A stretch of 64,000 nt of DNA, from the NCBI GenBank assembly GCA_016795465.1, contig JAEUHK010000066.1:19273-83272 (forward strand). The letters are read 5' to 3'. The notes beneath the pieces were generated by a model that saw nothing but the letters and a program-made list of their open reading frames with translations, was not told where the DNA came from and searched no databases. Numbering within the stretch: position 1 is the stretch's first letter; each line of letters opens with the position of its first letter. This stretch comes from Verrucomicrobiaceae bacterium. GTDB lineage: Bacteria; Verrucomicrobiota; Verrucomicrobiia; Verrucomicrobiales; Verrucomicrobiaceae. Made by a program: the position numbers and the translations under genes. This document shows, one piece after another, positions 34,902-43,395 of the stretch.

Positions 34902-36335
34902 TCAATCGTGGCTCGGCACGCGTGAAATGCGCCATTCTTTGGCTCCACGTGGAATATCACCGAGGCTCAGATTGGTGGTGGTTGGCACGGCGGTATTGCT
35001 GCTGGTGGCATGACCGACACGCGATGCCTCCGCAGCGCTGCTCGATTGCACGATTTGCTTGGCCTTGGCTTTTTCGTCCTCGGTGCCGCGGGCGAGCAGC
35101 GGGTCGTGGCCGAGCTCGGAGCGGGGCTCGATGCGCACCCAGCTCTTGGGCGACCAGTAATCGCCCTTCCAAGTGCGGTTCGATGATGAGGGGACATACA
35201 TCGCGTAGCGGTCAAAGAGCACCTCGGGCACATAGCGGCTGCCCACCTGGCTGGCGAGCGGCGGATTGGAGGGGTCGGGTTTGCCTTCCGTGGACTCGAT
35301 GAGGTATTCCCGGTCTTCGATCTTCACGACGCACCAGGCGTGCCCGCCCATGTCGCCATAGCGACCGAGGGCGACGCGGACTTGGAAGCCGCGGGACATG
35401 AGCCAGTCGGCGAGGTAAATGGAGGAGTCTTCGCAGTCGCCCTTTTGCAGGCGCTGGGTTTCATCGGCGAACTGCCAGGAGTCGAGCTGCTCCTTTTTGG
35501 CATACTTGCCGTTGGCTTTCGCGCCAGGATCGTTGGTGTAGCGGCAGTTCGTGTGAACGGCGGACCAGATGGTGAAGAGCTGCTGCACGCGGGACTCGTT
35601 CTTCGGGAAAGTGGCGGGCGGCGAGTAGCCGGTGAGGAACTCGTTCACGTAGCGGAAGCGGCCTTTTGTATCCGCCGCGATGACCGCATACTTCTTCCGG
35701 CACTTCGGGCACTCGAGCGCCATGCTGCGCTGCTGGTTCGAGAGGCTCATGAAGTGCGGCTGCTTGCAATGCACGCAGACGCTGAAGAACGGCGTGTTCT
35801 CCTTGGCGTTGGTCAGCGCTTCCGGGGTGAAGTCTTGCAGGCGCTGGCCCACGACGAGCATGGCCTCGTGCACGAGGCCTGCTGCCTTGGTGCGGACAGC
35901 GACGGCCAAATGAGTCATCTCCGGCTGCTCGCGGTGCACATATTCGTGGAAGCGCTGGAGCAGTTCACGCAGGCTGGGGCTGCTGGCCGAGCAAACGGAG
36001 ACGCGGAAATAGCGGGGCATGCCTTCCTGGACCTTCGCGGTCACCTTGTCAAGGTCGGCAAGGTCGAGCGTGGGGTAGTGCTTGGTCAGCCACGCCTCCA
36101 TTTCGGGGTCCACCTTCAGCGGAGCCATGCGATCGGCCGTCCGGGCGTAATTGACCTGATCCACGAGGTCGATGCGAAACCTCGCAGGAGTGTAGGGTGG
36201 TCCGGAGGTGGCCAGCATCTCCTTGATACGCATCTGCCAGCCACTCAGCCAACCTTCGCGCAGGACGACGAGCGTCCCCGCCAGCAGGATGGCGGCTGTG
36301 ATGGCAAAGGTGAGCAATCGGGATGACACAACCAA
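34902..36335 (-). CDS. Membrane-anchored CAP-like/zinc-ribbon/transglutaminase fusion
   Basis: A 477-residue protein. Residues 5-25 are an N-terminal anchor or uncleaved signal. Residues ~55-165 resemble a CAP/SCP fold (VDQVNYARTADRMAPLKVDP, RFHEYVHREQPEMTHLAVAV). A zinc ribbon follows (C187-x2-C190, C209-x2-C212). Residues ~250-390 carry a transglutaminase-like triad: C301 (QKGDCEDSSIYLADWLMSRG), H332 (DMGGHAWCVV) and an acidic residue near 341-350. The Ser/Thr-rich tail is low complexity. The triad could act as a cysteine protease, amidase or cross-linker at the cell envelope. It begins the conserved chromosome right after attR. No close partner gene is evident. Confidence 0.7.
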   Translation of the reverse strand: MVVSSRLLTFAITAAILLAGTLVVLREGWLSGWQMRIKEMLATSGPPYTPARFRIDLVDQVNYARTADRMAPLKVDPEMEAWLTKHYPTLDLADLDKVTAKVQEGMPRYFRVSVCSASSPSLRELLQRFHEYVHREQPEMTHLAVAVRTKAAGLVHEAMLVVGQRLQDFTPEALTNAKENTPFFSVCVHCKQPHFMSLSNQQRSMALECPKCRKKYAVIAADTKGRFRYVNEFLTGYSPPATFPKNESRVQQLFTIWSAVHTNCRYTNDPGAKANGKYAKKEQLDSWQFADETQRLQKGDCEDSSIYLADWLMSRGFQVRVALGRYGDMGGHAWCVVKIEDREYLIESTEGKPDPSNPPLASQVGSRYVPEVLFDRYAMYVPSSSNRTWKGDYWSPKSWVRIEPRSELGHDPLLARGTEDEKAKAKQIVQSSSAAEASRVGHATSSNTAVPTTTNLSLGDIPRGAKEWRISRVPSHD

Positions 36336-36420
36336 ATTATAATAATTATAAATTTAGATGCAATCTAAAAGCTGCCCGTGACATTTCTCTTACCTCCTCA
36401 ATACCGCCACAACGAGCGGA

Positions 36421-36846
36421 CTACCGGCGGGATGCAGGGCTGATTTTGACCCTTTCCTTGAGCACATGCAGGATGGGCGTCTCCACTCCCCACTGACCGA
36501 GAATCGTCGATGGAGCCTGCTGTAGCTGATAGGCCGGCTGGCCGACCCAGAGATACTGGTAGCCGGTGACGTTCTCAATGTAGAGTCCACCATGCTCGGT
36601 GCCGCCTTTCGTAATGCCGCCGGTGCGCACCCGGTTAGGAGAGGCGTAGTAGATGCCTTTCTCGTCCTTGGCCTCGGGGAGATACACGCCGGCGGGGAAG
36701 GTCACCTTGCCCCACTTGTGCTCGGCGGTTTGCTCCGATTCGAGGACGATGCCCGCTGTGCCGGAATCCGGGTGAGAGATGAGGCGTTTTGAGGCACAGG
36801 ACACAAGCCCGAGGGCTGCGACGATGGTGAGCAGGAGCAGTTTCAT
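36421..36846 (-). CDS. Small lipoprotein, paralogue of the next gene upstream
   Basis: A 141-residue protein with a lipoprotein signal (MKLLLLTIVAALGLVSCASK, lipobox LVSC with Cys at residue 17). The mature part contains TFPAGVYLPEAKDEKGIYYA, then PNRVRTGGITKGGTEHGGLY. The same FPAGVY-PE-K-E-G-YY-P-VR-GG pattern appears in the gene at 36893-37300, so the two are tandem paralogues. No enzyme motif is seen. A periplasmic or outer-membrane structural role is plausible, but the family is not recognised. Confidence 0.72.
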   Translation of the reverse strand: MKLLLLTIVAALGLVSCASKRLISHPDSGTAGIVLESEQTAEHKWGKVTFPAGVYLPEAKDEKGIYYASPNRVRTGGITKGGTEHGGLYIENVTGYQYLWVGQPAYQLQQAPSTILGQWGVETPILHVLKERVKISPASRR

Positions 36847-36892
36847 GGTTGGTTGGAGGATGTGCAGGGCTGGTTGGAGCCCGTCGGGAGCT

Positions 36893-37300
36893 TTAGCGTG
36901 CCACTGGGTTCAGCGGCAGAGCAGGCGAAAAGACCCAAAGCTTTGGCGCCCCGGCACCGATGGCTCCCAGGAGCGTGCCAGCACGGTCATCGGCATCGTC
37001 GCGGGCATCGCCAAACCACGCCGCGTGCCTGCCATCGTTGGCGATGAAGAACCCGCCGCGGTCGCCACCTCCAATCAAGACGCCTTCCACACGCACCGGA
37101 GACGGGGCGACGTAGTAAGTGCCGCGTTCGGATTTGATTTCGGGGGTGTAAACGCCCGCCGGGAAGACCACGCGGGCTCGCTGGCAATCGCGGACCTCCT
37201 GCTGAGCCAGCGACAGAGGTTTTGCGTCTGTGGCGGGAGGGGAAAGCGGGACACAGGCATTCAGGACGGCGGCAGCGGCGAGGAGCAGGGCGGTTTTCAT
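36893..37300 (-). CDS. Small lipoprotein, tandem paralogue
   Basis: A 135-residue protein with a lipoprotein signal (MKTALLLAAAAVLNACVPLS, Cys at residue 16). It shares VVFPAGVYTPEIKSERGTYY, then VAPSPVRVEGVLIGGGDRGG, with the neighbouring lipoprotein. The gene pair is separated by 46 bases on the same strand. The frame is open upstream to 37510, but that extension runs through the tRNA-Ala gene and gives the tell-tale peptide GDIAQLVERLV; the ATG at 37300 with its leader is the real start. Function unknown. Confidence 0.74.
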   Translation of the reverse strand: MKTALLLAAAAVLNACVPLSPPATDAKPLSLAQQEVRDCQRARVVFPAGVYTPEIKSERGTYYVAPSPVRVEGVLIGGGDRGGFFIANDGRHAAWFGDARDDADDRAGTLLGAIGAGAPKLWVFSPALPLNPVAR

Positions 37301-37386
37301 GGCGGGCATGCCTGCCAAAAGCACATTTTGAGCCTCGGCGTCATCAAAATTCACCGAGCATGTTACGAATCTCATCATGGAGAAAG

Positions 37387-37462
37387 TGGTGGAGATAAGG
37401 GGATTCGAACCCCTGACCTTCTCATTGCGAACGAGACGCTCTACCAACTGAGCTATATCCCC
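37387..37462 (-). tRNA. tRNA-Ala (anticodon CGC)
   Basis: A full cloverleaf on the minus strand: acceptor GGGGATA with TATCTCC including the G3-U70 pair that identifies tRNA-Ala, D arm GCTC/GAGC, anticodon stem TCTCG/TGAGA with loop TTCGCAA (anticodon CGC), T arm AGGGG/CCCCT with loop TTCGAAT, discriminator A and encoded CCA. Confidence 0.96.
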
Positions 37463-37481
37463 CCAATGCCTGACGGCGGAG

Positions 37482-37510
37482 GTTTTACAGGCGAATCGGT
37501 GATTGTCCAA
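37482..37510 (-). promoter_or_regulatory. Candidate tRNA-Ala promoter
   Basis: On the minus strand TTGGAC and TAAAAC are separated by 17 bases, with the -10 ending 19 bases before the tRNA 5' end. Spacing and position are ideal; the hexamers match consensus moderately well. Confidence 0.5.
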
Positions 37511-37572
37511 TCCCGATTTGGCGGGCTTCCCTTCTTGAGGTCCAAAAGGGCTCCGCTAGCGTAGAAGCTCAC

Positions 37573-38235
37573 ATGAGTGAAACCTCCTCGCCTGCCACCC
37601 ACCTGCCCAACATGCGTCGCCATTACGACATGGGGCACCTGTCTCGTGAATCGCTCGATGCGAGCCCCGTGACGCAGTTTGAAAAATGGCTGAAAGAGGC
37701 GCTGGAGGCCGGAGTGATCGAGCCGAATGCCATGACGCTGGCCACCTCCACGCCCGATGGCAGGCCGCTGGTCCGCACGGTGCTGCTGAAATCGCTCGAT
37801 GATCGCGGCTTCGTCTTTTTCACGAACCTCGAAAGCCGCAAGGCGGGGCACATCGCGCAGAATCCGCACGTGGCATTGGTCTTTCCCTGGCTGGCATTGG
37901 AGCGGCAGGTGATCGTCACCGGCACGGCGGAACGAGTGCCGATGGCTGAGACGGTGAAGTATTTCCTCTCACGTCCGCGAGACAGCCAGATCGCCGCCTG
38001 GGCCTCGCAGCAGAGCCGCGCGATCTCATCGCGTAAATTTCTCGAAATGGAGTGGGCGAAGATCAAAGAGAAGTTCAGTTCGGGAGAAGTGCCTCTGCCC
38101 TCGTTTTGGGGTGGTTTTCGCGTGCGGCCGCAAACCATCGAATTCTGGCAAGGTGGCCCGCACCGTCTGCATGACCGTTTTCAATACACCCGCGGCTCGG
38201 ACGATGCGTGGACCATCGACCGCCTTGCCCCCTGA
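37573..38235 (+). CDS. pdxH: Pyridoxamine 5'-phosphate oxidase
   Basis: A 220-residue FMN enzyme that oxidises pyridoxine or pyridoxamine 5'-phosphate to PLP. Family blocks span the whole length: MRRHYDMGHLSRESLDASPV, MTLATSTPDGRPLVRTVLLK, GFVFFTNLESRKAGHIAQNP, YFLSRPRDSQIAAWASQQSR, PLPSFWGGFRVRPQTIEFWQ and HDRFQYTR at the C-terminus. The 5' FMN-binding segment RTVLLKSLDDRGFVFFT is intact. Length fits E. coli PdxH (218). The next gene begins 28 bases later and may be co-transcribed. The PLP-binding protein YggS is 35 kb away. Confidence 0.96.
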   Translation: MSETSSPATHLPNMRRHYDMGHLSRESLDASPVTQFEKWLKEALEAGVIEPNAMTLATSTPDGRPLVRTVLLKSLDDRGFVFFTNLESRKAGHIAQNPHVALVFPWLALERQVIVTGTAERVPMAETVKYFLSRPRDSQIAAWASQQSRAISSRKFLEMEWAKIKEKFSSGEVPLPSFWGGFRVRPQTIEFWQGGPHRLHDRFQYTRGSDDAWTIDRLAP

Positions 38236-38262
38236 TCCTTCCTTTTTCACCTCATCACCTGC

Positions 38263-39231
38263 ATGAAAATCATTATCACCGGCGGCGGCGGCTTCCTCGG
38301 CCATCAACTGGCTCAAAAGATCCTTCAACGCGGCACCCTGTGCGGCAAAGCCGTCTCTGAGATCGTGCTGCTCGACGCGGCCTTCCACCGTCCGATCAGC
38401 GATGCACGCGTCAAAATGGTCCAGGGGGATATCGGAGATCGTGACACCGTGTTCGGAGCGGTGGGCGGTGATGCCGATGTGATCTTCCACTTGGCCTCGA
38501 TGGTCAGCGGCGAGTGTGAGGAGCGTTATGACGACGCGCTGCGGGTGAATCTGGATGGCGGCAGGAATGTCTTTGAGGCCGCGAGAGCCGCCGCAGGGCG
38601 TCCGCGGGTCGTTTTCGCCAGCAGCGTGGCCTGTTATGGTGGCATCGACATGTCACAGATGATGTCAGACACGACGAAGCAGCTCCCGCAGACCACTTAC
38701 GGCATCACGAAAGCCATGTGTGAGATGCTCGTGAACGACCACACTCGCAAAGGACACTTCGACGGCCGCAGCGTGCGGCTTCCCACCGTCATCATCCGTC
38801 CCGGCAAGCCGAATGCCGCGGCATCGAGCTGGGCCAGCGGCATGTTCCGCGAGCCTTTGAACGGAGAGCCCTGCATGCTGCCCATCCGTCGTGACCAACC
38901 ACATCCGATGACGGGCTACCGCACGGTCATTGATAGCTTCATCGCCTTTGCCGAGGTGGATGAATCGAAGCTCGGAAAAGATCGCGCGTATGTGCTTCCG
39001 GCGCATCGGGTCACGCCAAACATCGCCGAGGAGGTCATCACGCAGGTCGCCGCGGCCAAAGGGATCAAACTAGGACCCATCGTCGATGCCTTTGATGCCC
39101 GCATTCAGGGCATCGTGGACAACTGGCCGCAGCAGGTGGATGGCAGCCGTGCCGTCGCGCTCGGCATTCCTCAACCGCCGCCGCTGCAAACGATTGTGGA
39201 GCAGTATGTCGAGGACTTCCTGGGACGTTAG
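38263..39231 (+). CDS. denD: NAD-dependent epimerase/dehydratase, D-erythronate dehydrogenase-like
   Basis: A 322-residue short-chain dehydrogenase of the extended type. It has MKIIITGGGGFLGHQLAQKI (NAD-binding GxxGxxG), GDIGDRDTVFGAVGGDADVI, FHLASMVSGECEERYDDALR, VNLDGGRNVFEAARAAAGRP, a catalytic TTYGITKAMCEML (Tyr and Lys) and SVRLPTVIIRPGKPNAAASS. The VSGE and RPGKPNAAAS phrases are characteristic of DenD, which oxidises D-erythronate at C2 in acid-sugar catabolism. The DenA/DenC/OtnI partner genes are not in the window, so the substrate is inferred. It follows pdxH by 28 bases. Confidence 0.82.
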   Translation: MKIIITGGGGFLGHQLAQKILQRGTLCGKAVSEIVLLDAAFHRPISDARVKMVQGDIGDRDTVFGAVGGDADVIFHLASMVSGECEERYDDALRVNLDGGRNVFEAARAAAGRPRVVFASSVACYGGIDMSQMMSDTTKQLPQTTYGITKAMCEMLVNDHTRKGHFDGRSVRLPTVIIRPGKPNAAASSWASGMFREPLNGEPCMLPIRRDQPHPMTGYRTVIDSFIAFAEVDESKLGKDRAYVLPAHRVTPNIAEEVITQVAAAKGIKLGPIVDAFDARIQGIVDNWPQQVDGSRAVALGIPQPPPLQTIVEQYVEDFLGR

Positions 39232-39236
39232 CAGCC

Positions 39237-40511
39237 TCAGGCCACGATCCAGAAAAACACCACCGCCACGAGTGTTGGCGGCAGGGCACCGAGAAACAGC
39301 CCCAGCGGGCTGATGCCTTCGCCTTGGAATGCCTCGCTGGTTTGCAGAATGCCGACGCCCGCCGGGTTGGGTGCATTGGCGATGACGGTGAGGCCGCCAC
39401 CGGTGACCGCTCCGGCCACCAGGGCGTATTTTAAATCGGGAGTGATGCCTTCGACGAGGCTGCCGAGGTAGGTGAGGGCCGCGTTGTCCGTGATCGCGGT
39501 GAGGCCGGTGGCACCAAAGTAGAGCGTCGCACCGTCGAGCCCCCCGATGAGGGGCTTCAACCACCACGATTGCAGCGAGCCGAGGGTGACGAGTCCTGCG
39601 AGGAAGAAGCCCACCAGCAGGCCTTCACGTAGTTTCAGGCCGTCCTGATACTCACGCGTGGCGGTGACCAGCCCTAGGAAGAGCATGAAGACACCGAAGA
39701 ACACATCCGGGTGATGCGCGAAGAAAACAATCGAGGCGAGGAAGACCACATGCAGCCCGGTAAGCCATGCTGGAATGGGCTGCGGAGCGTGTGTCTGGGT
39801 TTCGATGTTGAGGAGTTCTTTTCTGAAAAACCACGCGGTGAGCGCTGTGGATGCCAGGCAGCTCGCCGCCGCCTTCCAGCCAAAGGTGGTGAACATGAAG
39901 GCGATGTCCCACTGCCATTTAGCCGCCACCATCAGCACCGGAGGAGCGGCAAAATGTGTGAGCGTGCCGCCGATGGAAACATTCACGAAAAGCAGCCCCA
40001 GTGTGGCGTAGGCCAGTCGCGGGCTGATGCCGCGGTCAAAGTAGCGACGCTTCAAAAGGATGGCGAGCAGCGTCATCGCGGCCGGTTCGGTGATGAAGGA
40101 GCCGAGCAGCGAGCCGAAGGACAGGGCGGCGATGTAAAAGGCCAGGCTTTCACGCAGCGGCAGCACGCGTGCGATCATCGAGATCAGGGCTTCAGCCAGC
40201 CGCACCACCGGGCGTGTGGCCGCAACGACCATGACGACGAGCACAAACTTCGGCTCCGTGTAGTTCAGGCTCTCGATGTAATGCACCGCCTCATGCACGC
40301 TGCCTTTCAACGCGGCAATGCCGGCGAACAACGCGGCTGCCCACAGTCCAAACACGACCTCGGTCTCCGCCATGAAGTGCAGCAGATTCTCCTGAATCGA
40401 GCCCTTTGGATGCTGATGGGCCCAGTGCGCGAATTTCTTCACCGAAAAGGTGTGCAGCACCGCGAGGGCAAACAGGGATGTGGCAAGGATTTCGGCGGGG
40501 GTGGCAGACAT
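39237..40511 (-). CDS. Putative Na+/H+ antiporter (ArsB/NhaD-like superfamily)
   Basis: A 424-residue integral membrane protein with about eleven hydrophobic segments. Conserved stretches include AALSFGSLLGSFITEPAAMT, LLFVNVSIGGTLTHFAAPPV, GATGLTAITDNAALTYLGSL and VAGAVTGGGLTVIANAPNPA, fitting the putative Na+/H+ antiporter family (PF07399). The paired TEPAAM and TDNAALT segments suggest two inverted half-repeats with the ion site between them. The frame is open nine codons upstream, but MSATPAEIL at 40511 is the better start. It is convergent with the denD-like gene (5-base gap) and lies beside another cation antiporter on the same strand. Confidence 0.8.
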   Translation of the reverse strand: MSATPAEILATSLFALAVLHTFSVKKFAHWAHQHPKGSIQENLLHFMAETEVVFGLWAAALFAGIAALKGSVHEAVHYIESLNYTEPKFVLVVMVVAATRPVVRLAEALISMIARVLPLRESLAFYIAALSFGSLLGSFITEPAAMTLLAILLKRRYFDRGISPRLAYATLGLLFVNVSIGGTLTHFAAPPVLMVAAKWQWDIAFMFTTFGWKAAASCLASTALTAWFFRKELLNIETQTHAPQPIPAWLTGLHVVFLASIVFFAHHPDVFFGVFMLFLGLVTATREYQDGLKLREGLLVGFFLAGLVTLGSLQSWWLKPLIGGLDGATLYFGATGLTAITDNAALTYLGSLVEGITPDLKYALVAGAVTGGGLTVIANAPNPAGVGILQTSEAFQGEGISPLGLFLGALPPTLVAVVFFWIVA

Positions 40512-40574
40512 CGGCGGGCACTTTGCCGAGCAAGCCACCCATCGGCAAGCTGCGGCTCCGTGGCGGTTTCCGCC

Positions 40575-41513
40575 TCACAGGTGCTCAGCACCGGATTCAC
40601 GCACTGTGAGCATGATGAAGATAGCGTAAACGACCAGCAGAGCCAGGCCACGCCACCGGGGCAGGTGACCGCCTTTTCCTGGCAGGATCAGCAGCATGGT
40701 CAAAACGCCGAAAACGAGACTTGGGAGCACTTCGGGAAGCTTCACCGGGTAAGGCTGAATCATCGCCGCCACCGCCGCGATGCAGAGCACGTTGAAGATG
40801 TTGCTGCCGAGGATGTTGCCGAGACCCACATCGTGATGGCCGCGCATGCGGGCGATCAGCGTCGTCGCCAGTTCCGGCGTGCTGGTGGCCGCGGCCACCA
40901 CCACCGCGCCGACGACAAACGGGCTCCAGCCCAATGCTTGGGCGACGCCTTTGCCGCCATGGACGACAAACTGCGCGGCGGTGATCAGCAGTGCGAGGCC
41001 CAGCACCAGCGCGAAGATCGTTTTGGCGGGCGAACCCTTTTCCGCAGCATCTTGCCCGGAGGCGTGACGCCTTGCATGGCGGATCACGACGAGCAGCCAG
41101 ATGGCAAACAGACCGAGCATGATGCCGGCATCGAGCCGAGAGAACCATCCATCCATGAGCAGGGCATAGACCACGCCCGGCACGGCCAGGCCCACAAGCC
41201 AGTCCCGGCGCACACCGCCGTCCTCGGCCTTCATGCCGGAGAGAGCCAGAACGATCGCGAGCACCAGCGCCACGTTCACGACATTGCTCCCCAACACATC
41301 ACCGAGGGAGATCTGCGGCACGCCATCCAGTGCCGCGTGGATGGCCACGAGCAGTTCGGGGGACGAAGTGCCAAACGCAGCCACCGTGACGCCCACGACA
41401 GCCGAGGGCCAGCGCAGCCAGCGGGCCAGCCCCACGCCTCCACGCACAAAAAACTCACCGCCAAACCAGGCGAGCACCACGCCCGCGAGCAGCATCAAAA
41501 GGGAATGTGTCAT
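40575..41513 (-). CDS. Calcium/sodium antiporter (CaCA family, YrbG-like)
   Basis: A 312-residue membrane protein with about ten helices and the two inverted alpha-repeats of the CaCA family. The first is AAFGTSSPELLVAIHAALDG then LGDVLGSNVVNVALV (~46-83). The second is AAATSTPELATTLIARMRGH then LGNILGSNIFNVLCI (~197-234). These repeats line the ion pathway, with the Glu in [TS]SPE/STPE binding the cation. Length is typical of E. coli YrbG (325). It exchanges Ca2+ or another cation for Na+ at the inner membrane. It precedes the Na+/H+ antiporter gene by 63 bases, so the two may form a small ion-homeostasis operon. Confidence 0.92.
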   Translation of the reverse strand: MTHSLLMLLAGVVLAWFGGEFFVRGGVGLARWLRWPSAVVGVTVAAFGTSSPELLVAIHAALDGVPQISLGDVLGSNVVNVALVLAIVLALSGMKAEDGGVRRDWLVGLAVPGVVYALLMDGWFSRLDAGIMLGLFAIWLLVVIRHARRHASGQDAAEKGSPAKTIFALVLGLALLITAAQFVVHGGKGVAQALGWSPFVVGAVVVAAATSTPELATTLIARMRGHHDVGLGNILGSNIFNVLCIAAVAAMIQPYPVKLPEVLPSLVFGVLTMLLILPGKGGHLPRWRGLALLVVYAIFIMLTVRESGAEHL

Positions 41514-41565
41514 TGAGATGGCCGGATTCAGGCCGGGAGACTCCTCGTGGCAAGCGAGATCGGCC

Positions 41566-42123
41566 TCATGGTTCGAGCAGGCGGCCGATTTCGAATGGCT
41601 TGGCTCCTGCCTCGTTCTCGTGCTGCATGCGCTGGCCTTCGATGAGCGCCGCGCCGCGGGTCATCCCATCGTTTTCCTGCTGCTGCCACTTCGGATCACC
41701 CGGATGCACGATCTGGTCGATCATGTTGATGAGGGCGGTTTCGTCCGAGTTGGCGTTTTCGACCTGTTTGTCGTCAAACATGCCCTTCATGTCCACCAGC
41801 ATGCCGCCGAACACGAGCAGCGGCGAGGCCACGAGGAGGATGAAGAGCCACACGCCGATGCGTGAGAGGATGCCGGTCTTCTCCGGCGGTCCCGCCACGG
41901 CTGGACGAGGTGGCGTAGGAGGGCGGCGCAGCACGCGGTCAGGCTCTTCATCCTTTGTGGGAGCCGGGGGCATTTTCCACGAAGGAGCTGGAGCATCATC
42001 CCGCGGAGCGGTGATGACGCGGTCACAACTGGGGCAGGGGCCTGAGATGCCGGCCATGGCCCGCGGCACGTTCAAGGTGATGCCGCAGGCTTCGCAGCAG
42101 AAGGTCATGAGTTCCGATTTCAT
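41566..42123 (-). CDS. Zinc-ribbon single-span membrane protein
   Basis: A 185-residue protein. Residues 9-33 form a small zinc ribbon (C9-x-x-C12 within FCCEACG, and C30-x-x-C33 in CPSC). A Pro-rich linker follows (RRPPTPPRPAVAGPPEK), then one membrane helix at about 88-108 (IGVWLFILLVASPLLVFGGM). The C-terminal half is acidic and without recognised domains. Its start is 28 bases after the end of the pilus-locus GspF gene on the same strand, so it may be the last gene of that operon, but nothing in its sequence links it to secretion. Function unknown. Confidence 0.72.
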   Translation of the reverse strand: MKSELMTFCCEACGITLNVPRAMAGISGPCPSCDRVITAPRDDAPAPSWKMPPAPTKDEEPDRVLRRPPTPPRPAVAGPPEKTGILSRIGVWLFILLVASPLLVFGGMLVDMKGMFDDKQVENANSDETALINMIDQIVHPGDPKWQQQENDGMTRGAALIEGQRMQHENEAGAKPFEIGRLLEP

Positions 42124-42150
42124 GGTCGTGAGAGCTTGAAGGCGGTGTTC

Positions 42151-43377
42151 TTACTTCTTCTTCAAGATCACATCGCCGAGGCTGAACATGGGGCCGTAGA
42201 TGGCGTAGATGAGGAAGCCCACGATGACGCCGAGGATGAGCATCGTGAGAGGCTCGATCATCTTGTCGAGGGACGCGGCGAGGTTGTCGAGCTCCTCCTC
42301 GTAATCGTCGGCGATCTCGGCGAGCATTTCGGTTCCGGAGCCGGTTTCGGAGGCCAGTTCGATGAGGCCGCAGAGGTTTCGCGCATCAGGTCCCATCCAA
42401 TGGGCCTCCATGAGGAAGGCCTCGTGCAGCGTGCGGCCCACGGTGATGTGGTCACGCAGCCGCCAGAAGAGTTCTTTGTAGTGGTAGTGCCACGAGGCCT
42501 GCGCGGTGATGTCGAGCGCGGAGGTGAGGCGGACGTTGGATTCCGTGAGGAGCGAGAGCGTGCGGAATCCGGCGGCGGCTGCCGATTTGCGAACGATGAC
42601 GCCGATGGCGGGCAGTTTGAGGAAGAAGTCCTGCACCGCACGCAGGCTGGAGATCTTGCCCCAGTTCGAAAAGAAGATGTACAAGCCCACAAACGGCAGA
42701 ATGGCCATGTAGGGCTTGTGCATGAAGAGATCCGAAAGGGCGATGAGGATCTTCGTGCCGAGCGGCAGAGGCGTCTTGAAGGAAGAGAAGAGCTTTGCCA
42801 TGGCTGGCACGAGCGTGAAGCTCATCACGATCACGACCACTACGCCGAGCACCATGACGACCGCGGGGTAGATGAGGCCGCCTTTGAGCTTCTTGATGAC
42901 CTTCGACGACTTCTTCGAGGAGATGGCGATGCGTTTGCAGACCTTTGAAAGCTGGCCGGCCTCCTCACCAGCGATGATGAGCGAGAGCAGATCCTCCGGG
43001 AAGAGCTTGGGAAACTTCGCCATCGTATCGCTGAACTTGTCACCGACCGAGATGCCGTGGATGAGCTCGGCGATCATGCCTTTGTAAGTGGCGGATTTGA
43101 CGCGGTTGGTCTGGAGCTGGAGGGATTTGGTCAGCGAGATGTTTCGCTCAAGGCATCGGCCGAGACCGGAGAAGAAGGCCGCGCGGTCATCGATGCCCGG
43201 CTTCGGCGAGGTGAGACGATGCAGTTTTTCATCGACACCAGTGATGGTGGAGATGGTGGAGGACTCGTTCGCAGCCACACCTGCGCCAAGGATGGCCTTG
43301 TCATCCGAATCGGTGTCCACGAGCGCCTCGGCGCTCTTGCCGGTGTGAACGTTGGTGATTTTGACTTTCTTGAGCAT
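42151..43377 (-). CDS. GspF/PilC-like inner-membrane platform protein
   Basis: A 408-residue protein with two type II secretion F domains. The first (~68-190) contains FFSGLGRCLERNISLTKSLQ and LSLIIAGEEAGQLSKVCKRI. The second (~270-395) contains FRTLSLLTESNVRLTSALDI and IELASETGSGTEMLAEIADD. Membrane helices lie near 170-190, 220-240 and 375-400. PilC/GspF is the platform that couples ATPase motion to pilin assembly. An extra ~60-residue N-terminal segment is present. It is the last machinery gene of the minus-strand pilus operon, 18 bases after the PilV-like prepilin. Confidence 0.88.
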   Translation of the reverse strand: MLKKVKITNVHTGKSAEALVDTDSDDKAILGAGVAANESSTISTITGVDEKLHRLTSPKPGIDDRAAFFSGLGRCLERNISLTKSLQLQTNRVKSATYKGMIAELIHGISVGDKFSDTMAKFPKLFPEDLLSLIIAGEEAGQLSKVCKRIAISSKKSSKVIKKLKGGLIYPAVVMVLGVVVVIVMSFTLVPAMAKLFSSFKTPLPLGTKILIALSDLFMHKPYMAILPFVGLYIFFSNWGKISSLRAVQDFFLKLPAIGVIVRKSAAAAGFRTLSLLTESNVRLTSALDITAQASWHYHYKELFWRLRDHITVGRTLHEAFLMEAHWMGPDARNLCGLIELASETGSGTEMLAEIADDYEEELDNLAASLDKMIEPLTMLILGVIVGFLIYAIYGPMFSLGDVILKKK

Positions 43378-43395
43378 GGCCGGTGAGTTGGCGGG

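Noticed and set aside
37301..37510. Extended N-terminus of the second lipoprotein
   Set aside because: The extension reads through tRNA-Ala and gives the typical artefact GDIAQLVERLV; a signal peptide starts at 37300.
39711..41516. 601-residue plus-strand frame
   Set aside because: It is antisense to two clear membrane antiporter genes and has a His/Gln/Arg-rich composition typical of shadows in GC-rich DNA.
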